A program made the position numbers and the translations under genes. This document shows positions 33,351 to 41,062 of a stretch of DNA of 64,000 bases, piece by piece. Below the pieces are notes generated by a model. That model had not been told where the DNA came from. It saw nothing but the letters and a program-made list of their open reading frames with translations, and did not search any database. The DNA is taken from positions 19,461 through 83,460 of the forward strand of contig CBDCYS010000005.1 in NCBI GenBank assembly GCA_965224215.1, in the 5' to 3' direction. The stretch's first letter is position 1. The number at the start of each line of letters is the position of its first letter. This DNA comes from CBDCYS01 sp965224215. GTDB taxonomy: Bacteria > Acidobacteriota > Terriglobia > Bryobacterales > UBA6623.

Positions 33351-34355
33351 ATGCCAACCCGCCGTCAGTTCATCCAAACCGCCGCTGCAGCCGGCGTACT
33401 CGGGGCTTCCGCCGCATCAGCCCAGACCTCAGGCCGCGATCGCCTTCTCGCGATTCCCGCGTCGGGTCGACTGCGAGTCGTGCTCGACACCGACACCTAC
33501 AACGAAATCGACGACCAGTACGCGCTTGCCTACACCGTGCTGTCTCCCGAGCGCATCTCGCTGGAGGCGATTTACGCCGCGCCGTTTGTGAACAATCGTT
33601 CAACCTCCGCTGCGCACGGAATGGAAAAGAGCTATGAGGAGATCCATCGTCTTCTCAATTTCTTCAGTCATGTCGACAAGAGCATCGCGCTGCGGGGCTC
33701 GGACCGCTTCTTTGGGCGGAAAGACCGGCCCGTTGACAGCCCCGCCGCGCGCGATCTGATTGAGAGAGCAATGCAGCCGGGCGACGGGCCGCTTTATGTT
33801 CTGACCATCGGCGGCCCCGTGAACGTCTCGTCTGCCATCGTGATGGAGCCGAAGATCAAAGACAAGATCGTCGTGGTCTGGCTGGGAGGGACGCCAAGCT
33901 ACTGGCCATCGGCGACGGAGTTCAACCTGCGGCAGGACGTGATTGCCTCCCAAGTGCTCTTCGACAGCGGCGTACCGCTCGTTCAGATCCCGACCAAGAA
34001 CGTCGCCGAACACTTGCGCACGACGATCCCCGAGTTAGAGCAGCACCTGCGCGGGCGCTCGCGACTGGGAGACTATCTCTACGGGCAGTTCCTTCAGTAT
34101 TTCGCCGTGCGCATGAACAGGCAGGGCCGCAACGAAGGGTTCCCATGGTCGAAAGTCATCTGGGACATCTCGGCAGTGGCTTGGCTGAACAACCCGGAGT
34201 GGGTCCCCTCCCAGATCGCGCCGAGCCCGGTGCTGACCGACGACATGCACTGGGAAAGTGCGGCTGGCCGCCACAACATTCGGGTGGCGACCAACGTCGA
34301 CCGCGATGCAGTCTTCAACGACCTGTTCTCCCGGATGTCCCGCCTCAAGGGTTAA
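33351..34355 (+). CDS. Inosine-uridine nucleoside hydrolase-like protein, Tat-exported
   Basis: 334 residues from the ATG at 33351. N-terminus MPTRRQFIQTAAAAGVLGAS is a twin-arginine signal (TRRQFIQ). The Ca-binding Asp cluster of the family is VVLDTDTYNEIDDQYALAY (DTDxxxEIDDQ, close to the usual DTDPGxDDxxA). Further family features are YVLTIGGPVNVSSAI and the Asn/Glu-containing QDVIASQVLFDSGVPLVQIP. Related enzymes cleave the N-glycosidic bond of nucleosides; acidobacterial exported members have unproven substrates. The gene stands alone, with promoter-like sequence unknown upstream. Confidence 0.88.
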   Translation: MPTRRQFIQTAAAAGVLGASAASAQTSGRDRLLAIPASGRLRVVLDTDTYNEIDDQYALAYTVLSPERISLEAIYAAPFVNNRSTSAAHGMEKSYEEIHRLLNFFSHVDKSIALRGSDRFFGRKDRPVDSPAARDLIERAMQPGDGPLYVLTIGGPVNVSSAIVMEPKIKDKIVVVWLGGTPSYWPSATEFNLRQDVIASQVLFDSGVPLVQIPTKNVAEHLRTTIPELEQHLRGRSRLGDYLYGQFLQYFAVRMNRQGRNEGFPWSKVIWDISAVAWLNNPEWVPSQIAPSPVLTDDMHWESAAGRHNIRVATNVDRDAVFNDLFSRMSRLKG

Positions 34356-34444
34356 CCCGCTTTTCCCTAAGTTGTAGCATGCTGTCCCTGACTTCCTCGT
34401 TTTTTTGCTATTCTTAGCGTTTTTCTTGTATTTCGCGACTAAAA

Positions 34445-34784
34445 CTTACGTTAATTATCGACTCTGCGCGCCTTGGTGGCGGCTGCGAAGAGCTCGTAAG
34501 TTCTTTTATTTCAGTGAACCGGCAATCTCGATTGCAGAATTTGGCAGATAATGTCATGAAAAAGCGTTTTTTGCCCTTCCGGAGCCAGCTCACCTTTTTA
34601 TTCTGATTGAACGGGCGTCTGTGAACGGCCGTTTGTGAACGGGGCTGTGAATGATCGCTTGTCGGCCGATCATTTCACCGCTCTCCGCATAGCACAGCAT
34701 TCGCGGATGTCAAATCCTGAGCAGGTGGATTTGTTGATAACAATGGGATTAGTGCTCTTGTAAATCGGTGACTCAAAGTTGGGC
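34445..34784 (-). repeat. Unrecognised dispersed element, copy II (inverted partner of 11749-12075)
   Basis: The complement aligns end to end with copy I with scattered differences and small indels. The frame that is open in copy I is broken here after about 35 codons. The palindrome and promoter-like pair are kept. It lies about 90 bp after the nucleoside hydrolase stop. Confidence 0.7.
34686..34743 (-). promoter_or_regulatory. Palindrome plus sigma70-like promoter in repeat copy II
   Basis: Complement of TTGTTGATAACAA at 34731-34743, then TTGACA (34708-34713) and TATGCG (34686-34691), also with a 16-bp spacer. Same order and spacing as at 11788-11845. Confidence 0.5.
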
Positions 34785-35272
34785 GGGTGGGATTTTTGCA
34801 GAGTTGGGGGGCCGCCGGCGTTATTCGGAGAGGGTTCGGGGATGCCCGTGGCTCTCCTGTTGAGCTACGCAGCCCGGCAAAGGGTCGCGGCGGGAGTCCC
34901 ACGCGCATCTACGGATCTGAGAACCGTTCTTCATCGACCCGCTCGGGTCGATCACAATCTATTGAAGTCAGGCGGTTTAGCAGCTCAGGAATCTGAACTG
35001 AGGATGAGCCTCAAAGCGCGCGAGGATCGAACCGTCTGGATCGCCTATGCTTGATGGCATTTGCTGGTCTTTCCTCCTTTTCGTTTGAGGTTGAACGGGT
35101 GCATTGAGGTCGGGTCCTGGTCCGTCAGGATCTCTATCGAACTAAGCACCACCTCGAAGGTGGTAACCCAAGTCGAAATAAAAATCAAGAGAAAAATGTA
35201 TGTATTGTCAAAGTTGATGGCCACAATATCGTTGACTGATCAGGTGCAGTATGCGAAGATGACTGCGACCTC
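34785..35272. other. 490-bp stretch without a recognised gene
   Basis: I see no convincing coding frame. It presumably contains the promoter of the RelA/SpoT-domain operon that starts at 35273. A TTGTCA at about 35207 and AT-rich sequence around 35170-35230 are the only promoter-like features. Confidence 0.35.
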
Positions 35273-35278
35273 ATGGCA

Positions 35279-37078
35279 CCTGAATTATGCACTGCGGGTG
35301 CACCTGGTGAGGGCTGAGCCGCCAGGAACCATTTGGGGACCCCCGAAAACATGGGGTAAAAAGGTAGGCTGGCAAAGATTTCAGCTTCGCCAGTCAACCC
35401 CAAGGAGGTCACCCAAATGGTTACCAAACGAAAACAGCATAGCTCCCGAAGGCCCGTCAAACAAGGCCCCGGCGCGAGGGCCCCGCGGCCCAATAAAATC
35501 GGGGCTGCCACGCCCTATCACTTCCGTGGCAAGAATCTGACTCCCTACGGCGGCTTGCTGCCCGTCGCCACCCTGCTCGAAAAACTCGGCTTCCAAGCGC
35601 TGCTGGAAGAAACCCTCACGACCAAACGGATCACCCGAGCCATGAGCCCCTACCAGTTCGTGCTGGCCCTCGTGCTCGGCCTCTATGTCGGCTTTGCGCG
35701 GCTCAACCAACTCCGCTTCATCGCTCGCGACCCCATCCTGACCGGCATCTTGCAAGTGACGCGTCTGCCGCCGCAGTCCACGCTGTGGCGCTTTCTGGCC
35801 TCGCTGCACCTCAACGTGGCGAAGCAGATCCTTTCCATTCAGCGCCAGCTGCGGGAACGAGTCTGGGCCGCGGCCCACGTGAAGTTGGAGACGGTGACGC
35901 TGGACACCGACACCACCGTGCATACCCTCTACGGCCGCCAGATGGGCGGGCGCAAGAGCTACAACCCCAAGAACAAGGGCAAGCGCAGCTACCAGCCGAT
36001 ACTGACCTTCCTGGCCGAGACGCGCGAATACCTGATGGGCGGGTTGCGCAACGGCGACCGGCCCACGGGCCGACAGATCGCCGCCCACCTCGAGAGCGCT
36101 TTCCGGACTTTGCCGGGCGGCGTGAAGAAAATCCTGGCGCGGGCCGATTCCGGCTTTTATTGCTGGGAGGCGGTGGAGGCCTATGAAAAGGCGGCTTGTC
36201 AGTTCGTCATCGTGGCGCGCAAAACGCGGCGCCTGGTCGAGCGCTTGCAGCAAGCAGAATGGAAACCCTCCCCCCGCTCCGACGCGGACGCGGAATGCGA
36301 ATTCCTCTACCAACCGCAAGGCTGGGCGCGGGCCTGCCGTTTCCTGGCGCTGCGTTACGAAAACGAGCCCAAGGCCGGCGCGGCCGAGCAATACCAGTTG
36401 TTCGCCACCAGCGCTTACACCTACCGCGTGTTTGTCACCAATCTGGCCGAGCCGATCGCGGCGGTGGTGTGGTTTTACAATCAGCGCGCCGGAGCCGAGA
36501 ACCTGATCAAGGAGGCCAACAACGACGCCGGGCTGGCGGCCCATCCCTCGCGCCGCTTTGACATGAACCGCAATCACTTTCAGTTGGCCATGCTGGCCTA
36601 CAATCTCAACTGCTGGCTGCTGCTGTTCAACCGCGAAGCCCAGGCCAGCGTGGAGACGCTGCGGCACACCACCCTGGCGACGGCGCGGCTGCGTTTTCTG
36701 TTCGTGGCGGCCAAGATCTGGCGGCACGCCGGCAGAACGGGTGTCAGCTACAGCGATCATTATCAGGAAAAGGGCCTGTTTGAACGGCTGATGCGACGGC
36801 TGCGGGCGATGGGGCCGCCGGGATCGAGCTTGGCGCCGGTGGTGGAGGGTGCGCTGAGCTGAGGGGCACTCCATGCATAAAATTTCATGCACTCGCCGCA
36901 ACGTACTGGGAACACGCCGCTTGCCAGCCCGCTTTTGCCCTGCCGGGATCAGGAGGCGGCTCAAACGGGGAGGGAAACAGCAGAAAAGACGACTTGCGAA
37001 ATCACTGAGTTGACACGAGTGCCGCTATCGCCACAACTCCATCGACGATGGCTACGCCGAATCCGTGCATAATTCAGG
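35279..37078 (+). mobile_element. IS1380-family element, copy 2, with TGGCA duplication
   Basis: 1800 bp with the same 14-bp ends as copy 1. The 5-bp duplication is TGGCA (35274-35278 and 37079-37083). It entered codons 1-2 of the RelA/SpoT-domain gene. Confidence 0.95.
35417..36862 (+). CDS. IS1380-family transposase, copy 2, intact
   Basis: A 481-residue DDE transposase. The N-terminal part (LLPVATLLEKLGFQALLEET, MSPYQFVLALVLGLYVGFAR) is helical and DNA-binding. The catalytic Asp residues lie in VTLDTDTTVHTLYG and ARADSGFYCWEA, and Glu in YNQRAGAENLIKEANND, a spacing and context typical of IS1380. The RBS AAGGAGGT lies 9 bases before the ATG. It differs from copy 3 by one residue (E for Q in ETREYLMG). 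Confidence 0.95.
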   Translation: MVTKRKQHSSRRPVKQGPGARAPRPNKIGAATPYHFRGKNLTPYGGLLPVATLLEKLGFQALLEETLTTKRITRAMSPYQFVLALVLGLYVGFARLNQLRFIARDPILTGILQVTRLPPQSTLWRFLASLHLNVAKQILSIQRQLRERVWAAAHVKLETVTLDTDTTVHTLYGRQMGGRKSYNPKNKGKRSYQPILTFLAETREYLMGGLRNGDRPTGRQIAAHLESAFRTLPGGVKKILARADSGFYCWEAVEAYEKAACQFVIVARKTRRLVERLQQAEWKPSPRSDADAECEFLYQPQGWARACRFLALRYENEPKAGAAEQYQLFATSAYTYRVFVTNLAEPIAAVVWFYNQRAGAENLIKEANNDAGLAAHPSRRFDMNRNHFQLAMLAYNLNCWLLLFNREAQASVETLRHTTLATARLRFLFVAAKIWRHAGRTGVSYSDHYQEKGLFERLMRRLRAMGPPGSSLAPVVEGALS

Positions 37079-37232
37079 TGGCATGGACTAAACCAGAGTT
37101 CGGCCGTAACCGAATCGTCAATGCTGGTAAAGTTCTCGCTGGCCGCAAGCAATGCAGTTCCGAGGAATGGCAGAAGTCCTGACACGGCTGTCAATTGGCG
37201 GTCATCACACACCTACCCGCTACAGGTGATGT

Positions 37233-38552
37233 CACTACTGTCCGGTTAACGACTCACTGGCGAGCGGCAACTGATTGTTCCAGCATAGCCACGGGCTGTT
37301 TTCCCCTTGCCGCGATTTGAACGGCGAAGGACGGCTGGAACGACTTCGGAGGCGGCCGACAATGGTTCATGAACCTCGGCCGCACCGTATTCTCCCAGTT
37401 GATCAGCTTCCTTCCGGATCGCGAATTCCGCCGCTGCGTAAGCCGCTACGACGGGGATCGCAGATGGCGCGGCTTTTCCTGCTGGGATCAGTTCCTCTGC
37501 ATGGCGTTCGCCCAGCTGACCTACCGCGAAAGCCTGCGCGACATCGAAGCGTGCCTGCGTTCGCTCGGCGCCAAGCTCTACCACAGGGGATTCCGCTCCC
37601 AGGTGGCGCGCTCCACACTGGCCGACGCCAACGAGTCGCGCGACTGGCGGATCTATGCCGATTTCGCCCAGGTCTTGATTCGCATCGCGCGGCCTTTGTA
37701 CGCCCGCGATCCGATCGGCGTGGATCTCGATCAAAGTCTCTACGCTCTGGACTCGACCACCATCGATCTGTGCCTCTCGCTGTTCCCCTGGGCCAAGTTC
37801 CGCCGGCACAAGGCCGCCCTGAAGATGCACACGCTGTTGGACCTGCGGGGTAACATCCCCACGTTTATCCGCATTACCGCTGGCAAAACGCACGACGTCA
37901 ACATCCTCGACGAGTTCCTCCCCGAGCCCGGCGCCTTCTACGTCATGGATCGGGCCTACGTCGATTTCGAACGTCTCTTCGTGTTCACCCTCTGCTCGTC
38001 GTTCTTCGTCGTGCGAACCAAGAAGAACATCTTGCGCCAACGGCGCTACTCGCATCCCGTCGACAAGTCCACGGGGGTGCGCTCGGATCAGACCGTCCTA
38101 CTGACTGCCATCGAGTCGGCCCTGGCGTATCCGGACCCGTTGCGGCGGATCAGCTACTTTGACGCCGCGACGAACAAGCGGCTGAAGTTCCTGACCAACA
38201 ACTTCGCGCTCCCGGCGCTGACCATCGCCCGCATCTACAAGTCGCGTTGGCAGATCGAGTTGTTCTTCAAGTGGATCAAGCAGCTCCTGCGGATCAAGCA
38301 GTTTTACGGTACCAGCGAGAACGCCGTGAAGACGCAAATCTGGATCGCGGTCTCGGTTTACGTACTGGTCGCGATCGCGCGCAAGAGGTTGGGCCTGGAG
38401 GCGAGTCGCTACCAAATTCTACAGATTCTCAGCGTTACCCTTTTCGAGAAAACGCCCATTTTACAGGCCTTGCAGCCGTCCGACTCCCACGAAAACTTAC
38501 TCGATGACCCTAACCAGCTGATTCTATTCGACTTTTAACCGGACAGTAGTGC
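37233..38552 (+). mobile_element. IS4-family element with GGTGATGT duplication
   Basis: Ends are inverted repeats CACTACTGTCCGGTTAA and its complement. GGTGATGT is repeated at 37225-37232 and 38553-38560. Restoring one copy rejoins the codons CTA CAG GTG ATG TAT ATG of the RelA/SpoT-domain gene in frame, which confirms the target site. Confidence 0.9.
37369..38538 (+). CDS. IS4-family transposase, intact
   Basis: A 389-residue transposase with N-terminal DUF4372-like region (TVFSQLISFLPDREFRRCVS) and DDE core. Asp in YALDSTTIDLCLSLFPWAKF, Asp in FYVMDRAYVDFERL, Glu in YKSRWQIELFFKWIKQLLRI (the YREK-type signature of IS4). The C-terminus ends PNQLILFDF. Complete; the only IS4 copy in the window. 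Confidence 0.93.
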   Translation: MNLGRTVFSQLISFLPDREFRRCVSRYDGDRRWRGFSCWDQFLCMAFAQLTYRESLRDIEACLRSLGAKLYHRGFRSQVARSTLADANESRDWRIYADFAQVLIRIARPLYARDPIGVDLDQSLYALDSTTIDLCLSLFPWAKFRRHKAALKMHTLLDLRGNIPTFIRITAGKTHDVNILDEFLPEPGAFYVMDRAYVDFERLFVFTLCSSFFVVRTKKNILRQRRYSHPVDKSTGVRSDQTVLLTAIESALAYPDPLRRISYFDAATNKRLKFLTNNFALPALTIARIYKSRWQIELFFKWIKQLLRIKQFYGTSENAVKTQIWIAVSVYVLVAIARKRLGLEASRYQILQILSVTLFEKTPILQALQPSDSHENLLDDPNQLILFDF

Positions 38553-39018
38553 GGTGATGTATATGACTCTGCGCAATCGCGCGCAAAAACTAGATCCAGA
38601 GATGATTGGCGCTCAGCGTCTCAAGCGGCTTCCTTCAATCGTAAAGAAGCTGGAGCTGTTCAAGAACATGCAGTTGTCGCAGATGCAGGATCTTGGCGGT
38701 TGTAGGGCTGTGGTTGGACATATCGAACAGGTTGATCATCTCGTCAAAACATACAAGAGTAACCCGCCACCGACGGCTAAGCCCGCAAAAATTGACGACT
38801 ACGTTACAAAGCCCAAAGAAGACGGCTATCGAAGTGTCCATCTTGTCTACAAATACCAAAGAAGAGCATCATCTAGTGTTTCGCTTACCGGCGCCAAGAC
38901 GGGGTTTCAAATGCCGATCCAGTCACTGCTCCAATCTCATGAACTCTTCCGAGACATAGATCTTGAGGGGAGACAAAAGCGGGGTTTCGGAAAGAGAGGA
39001 AAGAATGTTTAATTTACT

Positions 39019-40067
39019 CCTGCTTATACGGTTGTTTCAGCAAGCCCCAAGATGTTGGGGTGGAGGTCATCGCGTCTTGTCCAGGTCACGCGCGCGGCGG
39101 ATGTGGGCGTAAGGCGTAGGAGCGTGTTGAGTTCCGAGACCGAGGAGGGTTTGGAAGGCTGCCATTGGGGTCTTGCGGCGGTTGTGTCGAAACACGAACT
39201 CATCGAGGTAAACCTGAAGCTGAGCGCGGCTCACGCCGTGGTACGTTCCGGTCAGCCATTGCTGCAGGTTGCCAATGGCACGATCCGCCAGCGGCACCAC
39301 CGACTTGGCGCCTTTCCGCAAGTCAGTCCGGTGAGGTTGCGGACGAGAGACGTGTTTGTAGCCGGCCTCTTCGAGGGCGGTAAAGGTCTTCAGACCGTCT
39401 GTGTAGATGGTCGAGCCGGGAACAACGTTCTGGGCAAGAAACCTGTCGATCGTCACCTTCTTGAAGTCTGGAATAACGGACATGCGAACGCGCCCGGAGC
39501 ACTTCCCGCGTTTCTCAACAGCGACCATCACAAGGGCCGCACGGCGCCCCTTCAGTTGCCGGCTGCCTCGCAAACCTGCTTGCGGGCCGCCAATCCAGGT
39601 GTCATCGACCTCTACTTCTCCGTGCAAGGGCTCGCGAGCTGCGTTCACCATGGCCCGTCGCAGTTTGTGCAACATCATCCAGGCGGTTTCGTAGCGCGAC
39701 AGGCCGAGCTGACGCTGCAGTAGCAGCGCCGACACACCTCGTTTATCAGTTGTCATCAGGTACGCAGCCCAAAACCAAACCGTCAGCGGGGTCTTCGTAT
39801 TGTGGAGCACCGTTCCCGACGTCAACGAGACCTGGTGTCGACACGCCGCGCACTGCCACCGTAGTTTCTGCTCGAGAATGTAGGCCTGCCGATGCCCACA
39901 CTGAGGACAAAGGAACCCGTCGGGCCAACGACAAGCAGCCAGGTACTTCTGGCAAGCCTCCTCGGTCGCGAACTCCACCTGAAACTGACGCAGACTCTTC
40001 GGAAACGGCGGCCGAGCCACGCCCTACCCTACATCTTGGGGCTTGCTGAAACAACCGTATAAGCAAG
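39019..40067 (-). mobile_element. IS1595-family element A (1049 bp)
   Basis: Ends match as inverted repeats over about 35 bp (TTATACGGTTGTTTCAGCAA inside both). Flanks are AATTTACT (39011-39018) and AGTTTACT (40068-40075), an 8-bp duplication with one change, as expected for IS1595. Confidence 0.88.
39067..40020 (-). CDS. IS1595-family (ISXO2-like) transposase A, intact
   Basis: 317 residues. An N-terminal zinc ribbon (FLCPQCGHRQ.., WQCAACRHQVSLTSGT) and ISXO2-like DDE core with EVEVDDTWIGGPQAGLRGS, TIYTDGLKTFTALEEAGYKH and the C-terminal Asn-type residue in LDEFVFRHNRRKTPMAAFQT. A 32-bp piece of this gene is also at 31066. Confidence 0.93.
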   Translation of the reverse strand: MARPPFPKSLRQFQVEFATEEACQKYLAACRWPDGFLCPQCGHRQAYILEQKLRWQCAACRHQVSLTSGTVLHNTKTPLTVWFWAAYLMTTDKRGVSALLLQRQLGLSRYETAWMMLHKLRRAMVNAAREPLHGEVEVDDTWIGGPQAGLRGSRQLKGRRAALVMVAVEKRGKCSGRVRMSVIPDFKKVTIDRFLAQNVVPGSTIYTDGLKTFTALEEAGYKHVSRPQPHRTDLRKGAKSVVPLADRAIGNLQQWLTGTYHGVSRAQLQVYLDEFVFRHNRRKTPMAAFQTLLGLGTQHAPTPYAHIRRARDLDKTR

Positions 40068-40455
40068 AGTTTACTAAAAGAATTCTCAAAGTGTTTCCGG
40101 CCAACGGTAAAAAACCTGGCGGTTGTGATTGCGGTCTTTGCAGGGCTGTTTTCCATCGGCACGGTTCTTATGAAAATGACAATGATAGAGCCTCAATCAG
40201 CGACGCGGCACGCGATTGATGCGCTGTCCGCGGAAAATCGTGAACTGCGCACACAACTCGAGCAGTCCAGGCGCGCACTGCTGCGCGTACATGAACTGAG
40301 CAGGGGGCAGGTCGTATTGATGTCCAGACTACACCCAGAGATCGACGTCACGGAACTACTCCGGCTTTTTGACCTTTTGCAGTTTCAACCGCCGGAGTCT
40401 GCTAGGTATAGAGGCCCGGAGAATGTCGATGCCATAGCACTGGCGGAGGTTCGTC

Positions 40456-40833
40456 GTGAATGAAAAAGGGCTGTTGAAACGGGGAATTTCGCGCATTGAC
40501 CTCGCTCTAGCGGTCGCCGCAATTTCTCTAGTCGTGGCGCTGCTGAATGGATTGCTTAGCCGAGAATGGAGTGCCCAATCGGCTTTAAACAGCGTTACGT
40601 CAGAACGCGGCAGCCTGAAAATCGAGATCAGTGAGCTCAGAACTTGCTGCGAGACACCCACGGTTGATATCAGTCGCTCTACAGACTTTGCGGTTCTCAA
40701 GGAGCGCGTTGATTCACTCGAAACACGATTGCGTGAGCAGTTGAACTTGACGATTGTCTTGCACTCCGCAAGTCAACTGGATATCAGGCGGCAGATCGAA
40801 TCTGCAATCGAAAATGCGGTGAAGCGACCTTAA
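40456..40833 (+). CDS. Small membrane/coiled-coil protein, third gene of the alarmone operon
   Basis: 125 residues from a GTG at 40456 that overlaps the previous gene's stop by 8 bases (translational coupling; GGAGG at 40446-40450 gives the RBS). A membrane helix (IDLALAVAAISLVVALLNGL) follows a short basic N-terminus. Two coiled-coil stretches follow (SERGSLKIEISELRTC, FAVLKERVDSLETRLREQLN). The family is not recognised. Same architecture as gene two (helix plus coiled coil), so the two may form a membrane hetero-oligomer with the synthetase. Confidence 0.7.
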   Translation: MNEKGLLKRGISRIDLALAVAAISLVVALLNGLLSREWSAQSALNSVTSERGSLKIEISELRTCCETPTVDISRSTDFAVLKERVDSLETRLREQLNLTIVLHSASQLDIRRQIESAIENAVKRP

Positions 40834-40893
40834 CCATCTCAATAGTTCAGCCTGTTTGGCGACCTCTGCGGCAGGAACAAGTGGCTTACCCAG

Positions 40894-41062
40894 ATGAAGA
40901 CGTCGGATCTATTTGTGAAATGCCTAGAAGAAGAAGGCATCGAGTACATCTTCGGCGTGCCCGGAGAGGAGAACGCGGATTTTGTCATGTCGCTCGCGGA
41001 GTCAGACAAGATCTGGACGGCGCGTACAAAATTCCCTCGCCGCCCCTTCGTTAGCCTTTCCA
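40894..41062 (+). pseudogene. N-terminal fragment of a thiamine-diphosphate enzyme (acetolactate-synthase-like)
   Basis: From the ATG at 40894: MKTSDLFVKCLEEEGIEYIF then GVPGEENADFVMSLAESDKI. This is the canonical first strand and loop of acetolactate-synthase-type enzymes, with the cofactor-activating region further on missing. Homology fades after ESDKIW, and IS1380 copy 3 begins at 41063. The sequence right of that IS does not resume the gene, so the rest was deleted. Confidence 0.8.

Larger units (their letters stand above)
35273..39012 (+). pseudogene. RelA/SpoT-domain (small alarmone synthetase-like) gene split by two IS elements
   Basis: Removing IS1380 copy 2 and the IS4 element, with one copy of each target duplication, gives ATG GCA TGG ACT AAA CCA.., i.e. 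MAWTKPEFGRNRIVNAGKVL. Later come AVNWRSSHTYPLQVMYMTLR and AQRLKRLPSIVKKLELFKNM. The rest of the synthetase core is LSQMQDLGGCRAVV (catalytic Asp region) and VTKPKEDGYRSVHLVYKY (KPKxxGYxSxH). This is the (p)ppGpp-synthetase nucleotidyltransferase fold without HD or TGS domains. The spliced length is 607 nt, one base too many, matching a +1 frameshift between EEWQKS and DTAVNW (about 37170-37190). The C-terminal third reads poorly: the ExQ-type strand is FQMPIQS. The stop overlaps the next start. Confidence 0.85.
39005..40463 (+). pseudogene. Small membrane/coiled-coil protein, second gene of the alarmone operon, split by IS1595
   Basis: ATG at 39005 behind GAGAGGAAAG, overlapping the stop of the RelA/SpoT-domain gene (ATGTTTAA). 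After four codons an IS1595 element intervenes. Removing it and one 8-bp duplication gives a clean 133-residue protein. Its N-terminus is MFNLLKEFSKCFRPTVKNLA, followed by a membrane helix (VVIAVFAGLFSIGTVLM) and a coiled coil (AIDALSAENRELRTQLEQSR RALLRVHEL). The C-terminus is EVRRE. The family is not recognised. The spliced length is exactly 402 nt, so only the insertion disables it. Confidence 0.8.
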
